Of a stretch of DNA of 44,200 bases, positions 1-14,409 are shown one piece after another (the stretch's first letter is position 1; each line of letters begins with the position of its first letter). The notes beneath the pieces are model-generated. The model saw only the letters and a list, made by a program, of their open reading frames with translations. It was not told where the DNA came from and did not search any database. Location: the NCBI RefSeq assembly GCF_018260405.1, contig NZ_JAGLBG010000008.1:1-44200 (forward strand). The letters run 5' to 3'. Made by a program: the position numbers and the translations under genes. The stretch comes from Deinococcus sp. GTDB lineage: Bacteria; Deinococcota; Deinococci; Deinococcales; Deinococcaceae.

Positions 1-594
1 GCGCCGCACGTGCAGCCGATGATCGCGGCCATCGGGGTGCTGTTTTTCATCGAGGCCGCCGTGCAAAAAATCTGGGGGCCGGATTTCAAGCAGATCGCCG
101 AGCCTATCCCGGGAATCCTGAACCTGGGCAGCGTGACCATCACCTGGCAGCGCGTGCTGGTGATCGCCGCGAGTCTGGTCGCTATGCTGGGGCTGAATTT
201 TTTCCTCAAGCGCACCCTGACCGGCTCGACCATCGAGGCTATGAGCCAGAACCGTGAGGGAGCGAGGTTGGTCGGCATCAACACCAACCGGGTCGGCATG
301 CTGACCTTCGCCATTTCGGGGGCGCTGGCTGCGGTGGCCGCCTGCCTGATCGCGCCGATTAACTCGGTCGCTCCCAGCATGGGCGAGGTCATGAACCTCA
401 AGGTGTTTGCCATCATCATCCTGGGCGGCATGGGCAGCGTACCGGGGGCCATCGTGGGCGGCTTTTTGCTGGCCTTCGCCGAGGTGTTCGGGGGGTACTA
501 CATCAGCCTGGACTTTGCCGACGTGATCGGGTTTGCCATGCTGGTGCTGGTGCTGGCGATTCGGCCCCAGGGCCTATTCAGGAGAGGGGCATGA
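1..594 (+). CDS. livH: Branched-chain amino acid ABC transporter permease LivH (5' end cut by window)
   Basis: This is one of the two inner-membrane permeases of the high-affinity leucine/isoleucine/valine importer. The reading frame is open from base 1, so the GTG at 10 is not the true start and the gene begins upstream of the window. The visible 197 residues are hydrophobic, with several membrane segments. The family's conserved cytoplasmic EAA-like stretch is seen around TGSTIEAMSQNREGARLVGI, followed by the glycine-rich GGMGSVPGAIVGGFLL segment typical of LivH. The stop codon overlaps the livM start (ATGA at 591-594), so the two permeases are translationally coupled. LivH normally pairs with LivM and is energised by LivG and LivF, all of which follow directly. 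Confidence 0.93.
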   Translation, partial: APHVQPMIAAIGVLFFIEAAVQKIWGPDFKQIAEPIPGILNLGSVTITWQRVLVIAASLVAMLGLNFFLKRTLTGSTIEAMSQNREGARLVGINTNRVGMLTFAISGALAAVAACLIAPINSVAPSMGEVMNLKVFAIIILGGMGSVPGAIVGGFLLAFAEVFGGYYISLDFADVIGFAMLVLVLAIRPQGLFRRGA

Positions 595-1560
595 CGCCGC
601 AAGCCGCCAAAAAACTGGCCTGGGGTTGGCCGATTCTGTTCGTGCTGGCTGCGCTGGTGCCGCTGCTGCACCCGTCGAGCTACATGCTGGATATCGGGGT
701 GAACGTGATGATCTGGGCCATCGTCGCCTACGGGCTGAACGTCATTCTAGGCTACACCGGGTTGCTTTCGCTGGCGCACGCCGGGTTTTTTGGAATTGGG
801 GCGTATACGGTGGGCATTTTGACCCTCAAGGCAGGCTGGAATTTCTGGCTGGCGTGGCCCGCCGGGGTGCTGCTGTGCGCCCTGCTGGGCTATGGGCTAG
901 GGCTGGTGGCCTTCAGAACCAAGGGCGACGCCTTCTCGATCTTTACGCTGGGCGTGGGCGTCATCATTCAACTGGTGATTAACAAGTGGGATCGATTGAC
1001 GGGCGGTAACGACGGCCTCAACGGTATCAACCCGCCGCCGGGACTGGAGGGGCTGTCGAAAATGGTGGGCCTGAAGCTCACCGGGGGCTTTTATTATCTG
1101 GCGCTGCTGGCCCTGATTCTGACAGTGGTTGTGGTCGCCCGCGCCCGCTTCAGCACCTTCGGGCGTTCGCTGATCGCCATTCGCGGCGGCGAGGATCTGG
1201 CCCGCAGCGCCGGAATCGACGTGTACGCGCACAAGCTGCGGGCCATGCTGCTCTCGACGGCTATCGCAGGCTTCGCGGGCGGGCTGTACGCCGCCTACGT
1301 GGGCTTCATGGGGTCGGCCATCACCGGGCCAGTCACGGCCTTCACAGTGCTGCTGTACCTGCTGGTCGGCGGCCTGGGAACGCTGGTGGGGCCGCTGCTG
1401 GGCACGGGCGTGATGTATACGCTCTCGCAGGGGCTTAAAGGACTTCAGGATTACCAGTATCTGGTGTTTGGGCCGCTGCTGGTGCTGCTGGTCATGTTCG
1501 CGCCGCAGGGGTTGGTGGGCCTGTGGGAGCGCCTGAAGGGTCGGCGCGGAGGAAAGAAAG

Positions 1561-1568
<8 letters not shown>
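591..1568 (+). CDS. livM: Branched-chain amino acid ABC transporter permease LivM
   Basis: Second membrane permease of the Liv importer, 325 residues and about eight to ten hydrophobic segments. Family features are the N-terminal YGLNVILGYTGLLSLAHAGF segment, characteristic of LivM, the cytoplasmic loop FGRSLIAIRGGEDLARSAGI that contacts the ATPases, and GGLGTLVGPLLG near the C-terminus. The ATG at 591 overlaps the livH stop by 4 nt and is preceded by GGAGAGGGG, a good ribosome binding site. The 3' end overlaps livG by 8 nt. The overlaps indicate one polycistronic mRNA. Confidence 0.95.
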
Positions 1569-2362
<794 letters not shown>

Positions 2363-2370
<8 letters not shown>

Positions 2371-3070
2371 AATCCGTGACCTGAGCGTTAAATACAGCGG
2401 CTTCATGGCGCTGGACCGCGTGAACTTGACTGTCAACCCCGGCGAAATCGTGGTGTTGCTGGGGGCCAACGGCGCGGGCAAAAGCTCTTTGTTCCGCACG
2501 CTCAGCGGGTTGCAGCGGCCTTCGGGCGGCACCGCCACCTGGAACGGCACCCCGCTGACGGGCGGAAAACCCGAATTTAACGTGTCTCACGGCGTCGCGC
2601 AGTGCCCGGAAGGTCGCCTGCTGTTTCCCGAACTCAGCGTGGACAAGAATCTGCGGCTGGGGGCCTTTGTTCACCGCCGCCACCACGCCGAGAATGAAAA
2701 ACTGCTGGCGCACGTCTACGAACTGTTTCCCGGCATGATTCCTAAGAAGAACGCCCTTGCCGGGAGCCTCTCGGGTGGGCAACAGCAGATGGTCGCCATT
2801 GGCCGCGCCCTGATGGGCAAGCCGCAACTGCTGCTGCTCGACGAACCTTCGCTGGGCCTCGCCCCGCTGGTGGTCGAGCAGGTCTTCGCGGTCCTCAAGC
2901 AAATCAACGCCGAGGGGGTCAGCGTGCTGCTGGCCGAGCAGAATGCATTCGCTGCGCTGGGGGTGGCGCACCGGGGCTATGTGCTCGAAAGCGGTAAGGT
3001 CAGCCTGGAAGGCAGCCAGCAGCAGCTGATGAATGATGACAGGGTGCGCAGTGCCTACCTGGGGGTATAA
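2363..3070 (+). CDS. livF: Branched-chain amino acid ABC transporter ATP-binding protein LivF
   Basis: Second ATPase of the Liv importer, 235 residues, matching the family length. Walker A is GANGAGKSS, the signature is LSGGQQQMVAIGRAL, Walker B is LLLLDEPSLGLAP and the switch region is LLAEQNA. The open frame extends upstream to 2216, but the ATG at 2363 is chosen because it follows an AGGAGG at 2351-2356 and begins the canonical MLEIRDLSVKYSG sequence. The extra upstream codons lie inside livG. Overlap with livG is 8 nt. Confidence 0.95.
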
Positions 3071-3073
3071 GTG

Positions 3074-4318
3074 ATGAGCGATATCAAGGCTGGAGTGAAT
3101 ACCGAACGTCTGCGGCGCTGGGATACGCATTTTAAGGAAACGTACCTTGACCCTGGCCTTTTGCCCAATGCCCTGACGCTGGTGTACCGCCGGGGCGAAA
3201 TGGCCTACCAGAGCGTGCAGGGGTGGGCCGACATCGAAAAGGGCGTGCCGATTGAGGCCGACTCCATTTTCCGCATCTACTCCATGACCAAGCCGCTGAC
3301 CAGTCTGGCCTTTATGCTGCTGGTCGAGGAAGGCAAGGTCAGCCTGAATGACCCCGTCAGCAGCGTGATTCCCGAGTGGGCCGGGCTGGGCGTGTACGAG
3401 AGCGGCCCAGCACAGGACGGAGCGGGCGCGTTCACGACCACCCCCGCTCAAGGCCCGATGCGGATGGTGGACCTGCTGCGCCACACGGCGGGCCTGAGCT
3501 ACTTCATCCAGCAGGGCGGCCACCTCGATGAGACTTACCGCAAACTGGGCCTGGGCTACCGCACCAGCCTGGACGAATTTATGGCCGAACTGGCCCAGCT
3601 GCCGCTGGAATTCTCGCCCGGCGAGGCGTGGCACTACTCGGCGGCCACCGACGTGCTGGGCTATCTGATCGGAAAAATCTCGGGGATACCCTTCGAGGAC
3701 TTTTTACAGCAGCGGATTTTGACGCCGCTGGGAATGCACGAAACCGGCTTTCAGGTGCCGCCGGAAAAGACTGGGCGCTTCATGACCTGCTACGCGCTGA
3801 CGCCGCAGGGCCTTCAGGTGTTTGACCCTGTAGACCGCAGCAGCTACTTGCAGCCACCGCGTTTCGTGTCGGGCGGGGGCGGCCTGGTCAGCACAGCTGC
3901 CGACTACCTGCGCTTTTGCCGGATGCTGCTGCGCGGCGGCGAGCTAGACGGCGTGCGCGTAATTGGCCCCAAGACCCTGGAACTGATGACCCGCAACCAT
4001 CTGCCGGGCGGCCAGGACATCGCCGCGCTGACCCGTTCCGCCGTGGCCGTTAGCGAGACAGGGTCGGCGGGCGTGGGCTTCGGCCTGGGCTTTGCCATGA
4101 CGCTTAACCCGGCCCGCACCCTGCAACCGGGTAACCCCGGCGACTTTTACTGGGGCGGCGCGGCGGGAACGTATTTCTGGGTAGACCCCGTGGAGGATCT
4201 GGCCGTCATCTTTATGACCCAGGCGCTGTACTACCCTGATCGGGTGCGCCAGACCCTCCGCACGATGGTCTACGCCGCGCTGGAAGATTCACCGACCTTG
4301 CACGGAACGAAAGCCTGA
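3074..4318 (+). CDS. Serine hydrolase of the class C beta-lactamase family (EstB-like)
   Basis: A penicillin-binding-protein-fold serine hydrolase (414 aa). The catalytic SxxK motif is seen as SMTK in FRIYSMTKPLTS near residue 74. The second motif is YSA (HYSAATDVLGYLIG) in place of YxN, which is common in family VIII carboxylesterases. A GG-rich region (FYWGGAAGTYFWVDP) takes the place of the KTG loop. These features fit esterases or amidases of the EstB type better than a true beta-lactamase. There is no signal peptide, so it is probably cytoplasmic. It starts directly after the livF stop (TAAGTGATG; GTG at 3071 or ATG at 3074), so it is probably co-transcribed with liv. The substrate is unknown and the link to amino acid transport is inference. 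Confidence 0.85.
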   Translation: MSDIKAGVNTERLRRWDTHFKETYLDPGLLPNALTLVYRRGEMAYQSVQGWADIEKGVPIEADSIFRIYSMTKPLTSLAFMLLVEEGKVSLNDPVSSVIPEWAGLGVYESGPAQDGAGAFTTTPAQGPMRMVDLLRHTAGLSYFIQQGGHLDETYRKLGLGYRTSLDEFMAELAQLPLEFSPGEAWHYSAATDVLGYLIGKISGIPFEDFLQQRILTPLGMHETGFQVPPEKTGRFMTCYALTPQGLQVFDPVDRSSYLQPPRFVSGGGGLVSTAADYLRFCRMLLRGGELDGVRVIGPKTLELMTRNHLPGGQDIAALTRSAVAVSETGSAGVGFGLGFAMTLNPARTLQPGNPGDFYWGGAAGTYFWVDPVEDLAVIFMTQALYYPDRVRQTLRTMVYAALEDSPTLHGTKA

Positions 4319-4347
4319 ACCGCCCAGGGCAGGGGAGAACTGTTTAG

Positions 4348-4550
4348 CCTATTGCCGACGGCAAACGCTGGGACGGCTGGGCGGCGCGGCCCGGTGGTTC
4401 TCGCCCCGACTTCGCTGGCCGCTACGCGGCGGCGGACGGCAGCGCCGAACTGGTTCAGGAGGCTCCATGAAACGTCCCCCCTCTTTGCTGGCCCTGCGCC
4501 CGGTTCAAGGTCTACACACGCTGAGCCTGGGTTTTGCCGTAACGTCATAA
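4348..4550 (+). pseudogene. Coding-like gene remnant between the hydrolase and dps
   Basis: The 285-base gap after the hydrolase is not featureless. From 4348 a frame with strong G/C third positions and no start codon reads ADGKRWDGWAARPG, continues to ELVQEAP and stops at 4468-4470. The stop overlaps an ATG (4467) that is preceded by AGGAGG and opens a 27-codon frame, MKRPPSLLALRPVQG, ending at 4550. The ATGA junction and codon use look like the end of one gene and the start of another. Neither piece is long enough to be a recognisable protein and no family is recognised. It may instead be two tiny real ORFs. Confidence 0.35.
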
Positions 4551-4589
4551 AAAGGGCGCCCCCAGGTGGACTAACCACTCTGGAGGCGC
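4547..4589 (-). terminator. Rho-independent terminator of dps
   Basis: On the minus strand, 15 bp after the dps stop, GCGCCTCCAG-A-GTGG pairs with CCAC-CTGGGGGCGC around a short loop (stem about 14 bp with one bulge and one mismatch). It is followed by CCCTTTTTA, the expected U-tract. Confidence 0.8.
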
Positions 4590-4603
4590 GGTTCCCGTGA
4601 AAA

Positions 4604-5215
<612 letters not shown>

Positions 5216-5221
5216 GGTTTT

Positions 5222-5250
5222 AGCCTACGTCTGTGCGGCGGCGGCGCCAA
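5222..5250 (-). promoter_or_regulatory. dps promoter, leaderless type
   Basis: Minus strand: TAGGCT at 5227-5222 is 6 nt from the dps ATG. TTGGCG at 5250-5245, with 17-bp spacing, is a plausible -35. Transcription would begin at or next to the start codon. Confidence 0.6.
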
Positions 5251-5262
5251 TACGCCTTTTCT

Positions 5263-6156
5263 TCACGTTTCGGTGAACAGCATACGGTTCCCGGCTACGG
5301 CCAGACCAACCTGCCCGGCTCCGAGCAACTCAGTAAGGTGGGCAGCGACCACGGCGCGGTTCAGCACGGCGGCCCCGGCGTGGGTCATTTCAATCTGAAG
5401 GCGGTCGCACACGCGGGCCAGCAGTTCGTCGGTGGTCGCCGGGCCTGCCTGCACTGCGCGTAGAACGGTGGCGGTAGTGCGCTCGTAGGCCGCCAGATTG
5501 TCGCGGGCCAGCTGGCCCAGTTCGCCAACTGGTTCGCCGTGGCCGGGTAGCACCGTGGCGACACCGCTCAGTGCGCCCAGGTGCGCCGCGCTCACTTTTT
5601 GCTGACCCGAATCGGCGCAGAAGGTCAGCGGGTGCTTGTGCAGAGTGCCCAGGCCGAATAGCCCGTCGGCGGCGTACAGCACCTCACCGAACCGCACCGC
5701 GTACATCTGCGCGGCGTGACCCGGAATCTCGATCAGCTCGGCCCGCACGCCGCCGATGGTTTGCGTGCCAGCGTCCAGCGCCTGCGCGGGGCTGGCCGGG
5801 GCCAGCAGAAATTTGGTCCGCAGTTCGGGCGGCGGGCAGGCTCCGTACAGAGAGAACGGCTCCAGCAGCGGGTGGTTAATGATCGCGGCTTCCAGCGGCG
5901 GCGCGTAGACGAGCAGGCCGGGAAATTTGCTCAGAATGAAAGCGTTGCCGCCGTGGTGGTCGGCGTGGCTGTGCGTATTCAGAATGGCGCTGGGCTGCAA
6001 CTCCAGTTCGGCCAGCGAGCGCAGCAGCTTGCGGGCGTGCGACTCGTCCAGGCCAGTGTCGATCAGCAGTGCGCCGCCCTGGCCGTTTTCGATCACCACG
6101 CTGTTGACGGTGCTGGGCAGGTAGTGGATACCGGGGGCGAGGCGCAGCAGGGGCAT
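5263..6156 (-). CDS. MBL-fold metallo-hydrolase
   Basis: Metallo-beta-lactamase-superfamily hydrolase (297 aa). The zinc-binding HxHxDH motif is seen as NTHSHADHHGGN near residue 62, further metal ligands as EIPGHAAQMY and ADGLFG, and the distal His in VLPGHGEPVG near residue 205. The C-terminal ~70 residues (after the MBL core) resemble the winged-helix-like tail found in many MBL-fold proteins of the beta-lactamase-like/glyoxalase II-like group. No signal peptide, so cytoplasmic; substrate unknown. It lies upstream of dps on the same strand but 47 bp away, and dps has its own promoter. The start at 6156 is supported by a TAAGCT box 7 nt upstream. Confidence 0.85.
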   Translation of the reverse strand: MPLLRLAPGIHYLPSTVNSVVIENGQGGALLIDTGLDESHARKLLRSLAELELQPSAILNTHSHADHHGGNAFILSKFPGLLVYAPPLEAAIINHPLLEPFSLYGACPPPELRTKFLLAPASPAQALDAGTQTIGGVRAELIEIPGHAAQMYAVRFGEVLYAADGLFGLGTLHKHPLTFCADSGQQKVSAAHLGALSGVATVLPGHGEPVGELGQLARDNLAAYERTTATVLRAVQAGPATTDELLARVCDRLQIEMTHAGAAVLNRAVVAAHLTELLGAGQVGLAVAGNRMLFTET

Positions 6157-6163
6157 AGAGGGC

Positions 6164-6169
6164 AGCTTA
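6164..6169 (-). promoter_or_regulatory. -10 box of the MBL hydrolase gene (leaderless type)
   Basis: TAAGCT on the minus strand ends 7 nt before the ATG at 6156. There is no ribosome binding site in between and no convincing -35. Confidence 0.5.
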
Positions 6170-6322
6170 GCGGCTGCCTTCCTCCTTGCAGCGGGGGCTG
6201 GGCAATGAACGTGGGTGCCTGGACTGACTGACTGGGCCTTTGGCCGGCGTCTGCCTGCACTCTGCTGCCTGGACTCTGCTGCCCCAACGCTGCTGCCCGG
6301 ACTTTGCCCAGACGCCTCTGCT

Positions 6323-6328
6323 TATACT
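6323..6328 (+). promoter_or_regulatory. -10 box of lspA (leaderless type)
   Basis: TATACT ends 7 nt before the GTG at 6336. This placement decides the lspA start, since no Shine-Dalgarno sequence is present. The upstream stretch (about 6223-6300) is a low-complexity run of CTG and ACTG words. Confidence 0.6.
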
Positions 6329-6335
6329 GCGGGGC

Positions 6336-6890
6336 GTGTCCCGCCCTCTGTTGCCTGCTCGCACCTTTCCGGCCTGGTTTCCGGCCGCCCTTTTTGTGCT
6401 GCTGATCGCCGCCGACCAGTGGCTCAAAAGCTGGGCGCTGGCACACCTGCACGCCGGACAGCCCCCGGTGCCGTTTTTGCCGGGCTTGCTAGGCTGGGTG
6501 CTGACCTTCAATACGGGCGCGGCCTGGAGCATGTTCAGCGGCAGTGCCAGGCTGCTGGCCGTCGGGCGCATTCTAGTGGGCCTGGCGATTGTGGCCTACG
6601 TGTACCTGCGCCCCCAGACGCGCTTCATGACCGTGGTGCTCACCATGATCGCGGCGGGGGCAGTAGGCAATTCCATAGACGGGCTGCGGGCAGGACAGGT
6701 GACCGACATGCTGTATTCACCGCTGCTGAGTAGTGTGACCCGCGCCATCAACGGCAGCGAGTTCCCGATCTTCAACCTGGCCGACAGCTACGTGGTGCTG
6801 GGGACGCTGCTCCTGCTTGTCGGCAGCTTTACCGGTGATTCCAGAAAGAAGACCGCCATCGAAACCCAGGAAACTGTCCGCGCCGACTGA
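6336..6890 (+). CDS. lspA: Signal peptidase II (lipoprotein signal peptidase)
   Basis: Membrane aspartic protease that removes the signal peptide of lipoproteins after diacylglyceryl transfer to the cysteine. The 184 residues contain four hydrophobic segments. An Asp-Gln pair (AADQWLK) ends the first segment, the first catalytic aspartate is in AVGNSIDGL, and the second is in FNLADSYVVLG, all in LspA order and spacing. The open frame extends back to 6240, but those codons are low-complexity. GTG at 6336 is chosen because TATACT lies 7 nt upstream and the protein then starts just before the first membrane segment. Clients in this window would include the lipoproteins at 34284 and 38619. Confidence 0.9.
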   Translation: MSRPLLPARTFPAWFPAALFVLLIAADQWLKSWALAHLHAGQPPVPFLPGLLGWVLTFNTGAAWSMFSGSARLLAVGRILVGLAIVAYVYLRPQTRFMTVVLTMIAAGAVGNSIDGLRAGQVTDMLYSPLLSSVTRAINGSEFPIFNLADSYVVLGTLLLLVGSFTGDSRKKTAIETQETVRAD

Positions 6891-7148
6891 AGGCGGAGGC
6901 GGGCGCAGCTGGTTAGGGCCGGGTGCGCCTTCGGCTTTAGGATAACTTCTCTATACATTTTTCTAGGATTTCAAGAAATAGAATTTCCTAAAGGCCGCTC
7001 AGGATGCTCTTCTGCGCTTCTGAATGGCGTCTGTTGTTCAGGCTGTACCCAGGCAGTTTATAAACAACGTCCCCCTGTCCCGGGCATATTTAGGTACCCT
7101 TTAGGCAGACGCCTGTGTTCTACAGGCCCACGTTAAGGGGGATGCAAC
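6891..7148 (+). promoter_or_regulatory. gltB upstream region with promoter candidate and repeated CTTTAGG boxes
   Basis: This 258-bp gap is AT-rich in its centre. CTTTAGGA at 6935-6942 is repeated in inverted orientation at 6986-6993, and CTTTAGG recurs at 7099-7105, with TTTAGG at 7089-7094. A possible promoter is TTGTTC (7034-7039) with TATAAA (7059-7064), spacing 19. A ribosome binding site, AAGGGGG, lies at 7135-7141 before the ATG at 7149. A weak hairpin (GGCGCA 6902-6907 with TGCGCC 6924-6929) follows lspA and might end its transcript. Confidence 0.45.
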
Positions 7149-11978
<4,830 letters not shown>

Positions 11979-12165
11979 GGCTGGTGACCGCCTCCGTGCC
12001 CCCTACGCGGCCTGCTTTCTGTCCCTCCGGGGGCGAGGAGCCTGACGAAGCAAGCGGGTGAGGAAGCAGTCACAGCCGACCTGAACGCCACCAGCGTCCC
12101 AGCATCCAAACGCCGCACGCTCAAAGCCCACCACTTCCCACTCACCACCCACCGGGAGTTCCCAA

Positions 12166-13632
12166 ATGTCCAAAATCACAGGTTTTCTAGAACAGCCCCG
12201 CGTCAAGGAGAAGTACCTCGCTCCTGAGGCCCGGCTCAAGAACTACAAGGAATTTGTCGAGCCGCTTCAGGGCGAAGCAGCACGCAAGCAGGCGACGCGC
12301 TGCATGGACTGCGGCATTCCGTTTTGTAACAACGGCTGCCCGGTCAACAACATCATCCCCGACTTCAACAATCTGGTGTACCAAGACGACTGGAAACAGG
12401 CCCTGGATGTGCTGCATACCACCAATAACTTTCCCGAGTTCACCGGGCGCATCTGCCCCGCGCCCTGTGAGGCGGCCTGCGTGCTGAACATCAATCAGGA
12501 GCCGGTGGGGATCAAGTCCATCGAGCTGGCCATCATCGAGCGCGGCTGGCACGAAGGCTGGGTCGTGCCGCAGCCCCCCGAAGCCAAGACTGGCAAAAAG
12601 GTGGCCGTGGTCGGTTCCGGCCCCGCCGGGCTGGCTGCCGCGCAGCAACTCGCCCGCGCCGGGCACGACGTGACGGTGTTCGAGAAAAATGACCGTGTGG
12701 GCGGGCTGATGCGTTACGGGATTCCCGATTTCAAGATGGAAAAGACCCACATTGACCGCCGCGTGGCCCAGATGGAAGCTGAGGGCGTGACCTTCCGCAC
12801 CGGCGTGCTGGTGGGCGAGTGGCCCAAAGACAGCAAAGTCACCAACCTGAGCAAGGAAAACGTGACTCCCGCGCAGCTTCGGCAGGAATTCGACGCTGTC
12901 CTGCTGGCGGGCGGCTCCGAGACGCCGCGTGACCTGCCAGTGCCGGGGCGCGACTTGCAGGGCGTGCATTACGCCATGGAATTTTTGCCCGCCCAGAACC
13001 GCGTCAATGCGGGCGACAAACTCAAGGGGCAGCTGCGGGCCGACGGCAAGAATGTTATTGTCATCGGCGGCGGCGACACCGGCAGCGACTGCGTGGGCAC
13101 CAGCAATCGCCACGGCGCAAAGTCGGTTACGCAGTTTGAAGTTATGCCCCAACCCCCGGAGCAGGAGAACAAGCCGCTGGTGTGGCCCTACTGGCCCATG
13201 AAACTGCGTACCAGCACCAGCCACGAGGAAGGGGCCGTGCGTGAGTTTGCCATCGCCACCAAGGAATTTATCGGTAAGGGCGGCAAACTGACGGGCCTGA
13301 AGACCGTGCGGATGGAATTCAAGGACGGCAAACTGGAAGAAGTCGCGGGCAGCGAAGAGATTCACGAGGCCGAGTTGGTACTGCTGGCGATGGGTTTTAC
13401 CAACCCAGTGGGCAGCGTTCTTGAATCCTTCGGAGTGGAAAAAGACGCCCGTGGCAACGCCCACGCAGGCACCGAACTGGTGGGCGGTTACGCGACCAGC
13501 GTAGACGGCGTGTTCGCGGCGGGCGATATGCGCCGGGGTCAATCACTGGTGGTCTGGGCCATCCGTGAAGGGCGGCAGGCGGCGCGGGCCATCGACGAGT
13601 TTCTGATGGGAGAGAGCGTCCTGCCGCGCTGA
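12166..13632 (+). CDS. gltD: Glutamate synthase, small (beta) subunit
   Basis: FAD/NADPH subunit of glutamate synthase (488 aa), supplying electrons from NADPH to GltB through 4Fe-4S clusters. The N-terminal cysteine clusters are CMDCGIPFCNNGCP and CPAPCEAAC. An FAD Rossmann motif, VVGSGPAGLAAAQQLARAG, is near residue 148, and the NADPH Rossmann motif VIGGGDTGSDCVG is near residue 300. The C-terminal ATSVDGVFAAGDMRRGQSLVV is the conserved FAD-closing segment. A GGGAG ribosome binding site lies 7 nt before the ATG. The 187-bp gap after gltB contains a pyrimidine-rich simple-sequence run (12119-12152) but no clear terminator, so the pair is likely one operon. Confidence 0.97.
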   Translation: MSKITGFLEQPRVKEKYLAPEARLKNYKEFVEPLQGEAARKQATRCMDCGIPFCNNGCPVNNIIPDFNNLVYQDDWKQALDVLHTTNNFPEFTGRICPAPCEAACVLNINQEPVGIKSIELAIIERGWHEGWVVPQPPEAKTGKKVAVVGSGPAGLAAAQQLARAGHDVTVFEKNDRVGGLMRYGIPDFKMEKTHIDRRVAQMEAEGVTFRTGVLVGEWPKDSKVTNLSKENVTPAQLRQEFDAVLLAGGSETPRDLPVPGRDLQGVHYAMEFLPAQNRVNAGDKLKGQLRADGKNVIVIGGGDTGSDCVGTSNRHGAKSVTQFEVMPQPPEQENKPLVWPYWPMKLRTSTSHEEGAVREFAIATKEFIGKGGKLTGLKTVRMEFKDGKLEEVAGSEEIHEAELVLLAMGFTNPVGSVLESFGVEKDARGNAHAGTELVGGYATSVDGVFAAGDMRRGQSLVVWAIREGRQAARAIDEFLMGESVLPR

Positions 13633-13710
13633 GGCCAGGCTGAGGCTCTGCTCCCGAGGCGAGGGTTGCACCTGCTTTCTCGGGTGCGGCCTCTGTGGTT
13701 AGGGTCACCG

Positions 13711-14409
13711 TCAGACAGACACCACCGGAATCAGGAAACTGGTGGTTTCGTCCAGCTGGCCCGGCAGGTGTTGCCTGACCTGCACTTCCCAGACCAGCCA
13801 GTGGTTACTGCCCAGCTGACTGGGCCGGGCCCCCGCTGGAATATCGGCGTGCCACACCGCGCGTAGGCGGTGCTGACCCCCGAAGGTCGGTTGCCGGCCC
13901 AGGTCTTTTTCATAGTGAACGGCGTGGTCATAGGTGGTCTCGGTGCCCACCGTGCGCTGCGTGACTTCCACGCAGACCAGCCGGGCGCTGAGGGTGCCTG
14001 CGCCGACCTCGGTATTCGGTTTGATATCACGGTGAAACGAGAGCCGCAGCGGGTCGCCGGGCCGGTAGCGCTCCTGCTTAAGCAACAGAATGGGCGACCC
14101 GAAATGGTTGCTTTGCAGGTGCAGCCACCATTTGCGGCCATATTCATACAGCTTAAAGAGCCCAAAAATGCCAACCAACAGCATGAGAGGCGTGGTGTCG
14201 CTCGAGTTTGAGAGTCCGGTATGCGGTTGCGACCGGAGAAGAGCAGCGGGTATAGCCAGGCAACACAGGGTAAAACACAGTTCCCAGAAGGTTGGTTTTT
14301 CGGCTCTTGTGGCTACAATCGCCCACTCACCGCCAAAGCTGGTGGGCGTGGGCAGTTTCTGCGGCTTCTTGATTTTGTACTCTTTCCAGGTGTCGACAGT
14401 CTGGGTCAT
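13711..14409 (-). CDS. Unrecognised membrane protein with beta-sandwich domain, paralogue A
   Basis: Last gene of a three-gene coupled operon (232 aa). Hydrophobic segments at about residues 40-58 and 74-88 form a short hairpin anchor. Residues ~100-232 are polar and strand-rich with no Cys-based or catalytic motif. The protein aligns along its length with the gene upstream (14406-15170): FGGEWAIVATRAEKP, FGSPILLL, GTLSARLV, RLRAVWHADIPAGA and VWEVQVRQHLPGQL all have close counterparts there. The layout resembles DUF3592-like proteins that carry an arrestin-like C-terminal domain; this is from memory and uncertain. The start is the ATG at 14409, overlapping the previous stop as ATGA; the frame is open further but inside the upstream gene. 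It converges with gltD, 78 bp apart. Confidence 0.75.
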   Translation of the reverse strand: MTQTVDTWKEYKIKKPQKLPTPTSFGGEWAIVATRAEKPTFWELCFTLCCLAIPAALLRSQPHTGLSNSSDTTPLMLLVGIFGLFKLYEYGRKWWLHLQSNHFGSPILLLKQERYRPGDPLRLSFHRDIKPNTEVGAGTLSARLVCVEVTQRTVGTETTYDHAVHYEKDLGRQPTFGGQHRLRAVWHADIPAGARPSQLGSNHWLVWEVQVRQHLPGQLDETTSFLIPVVSV

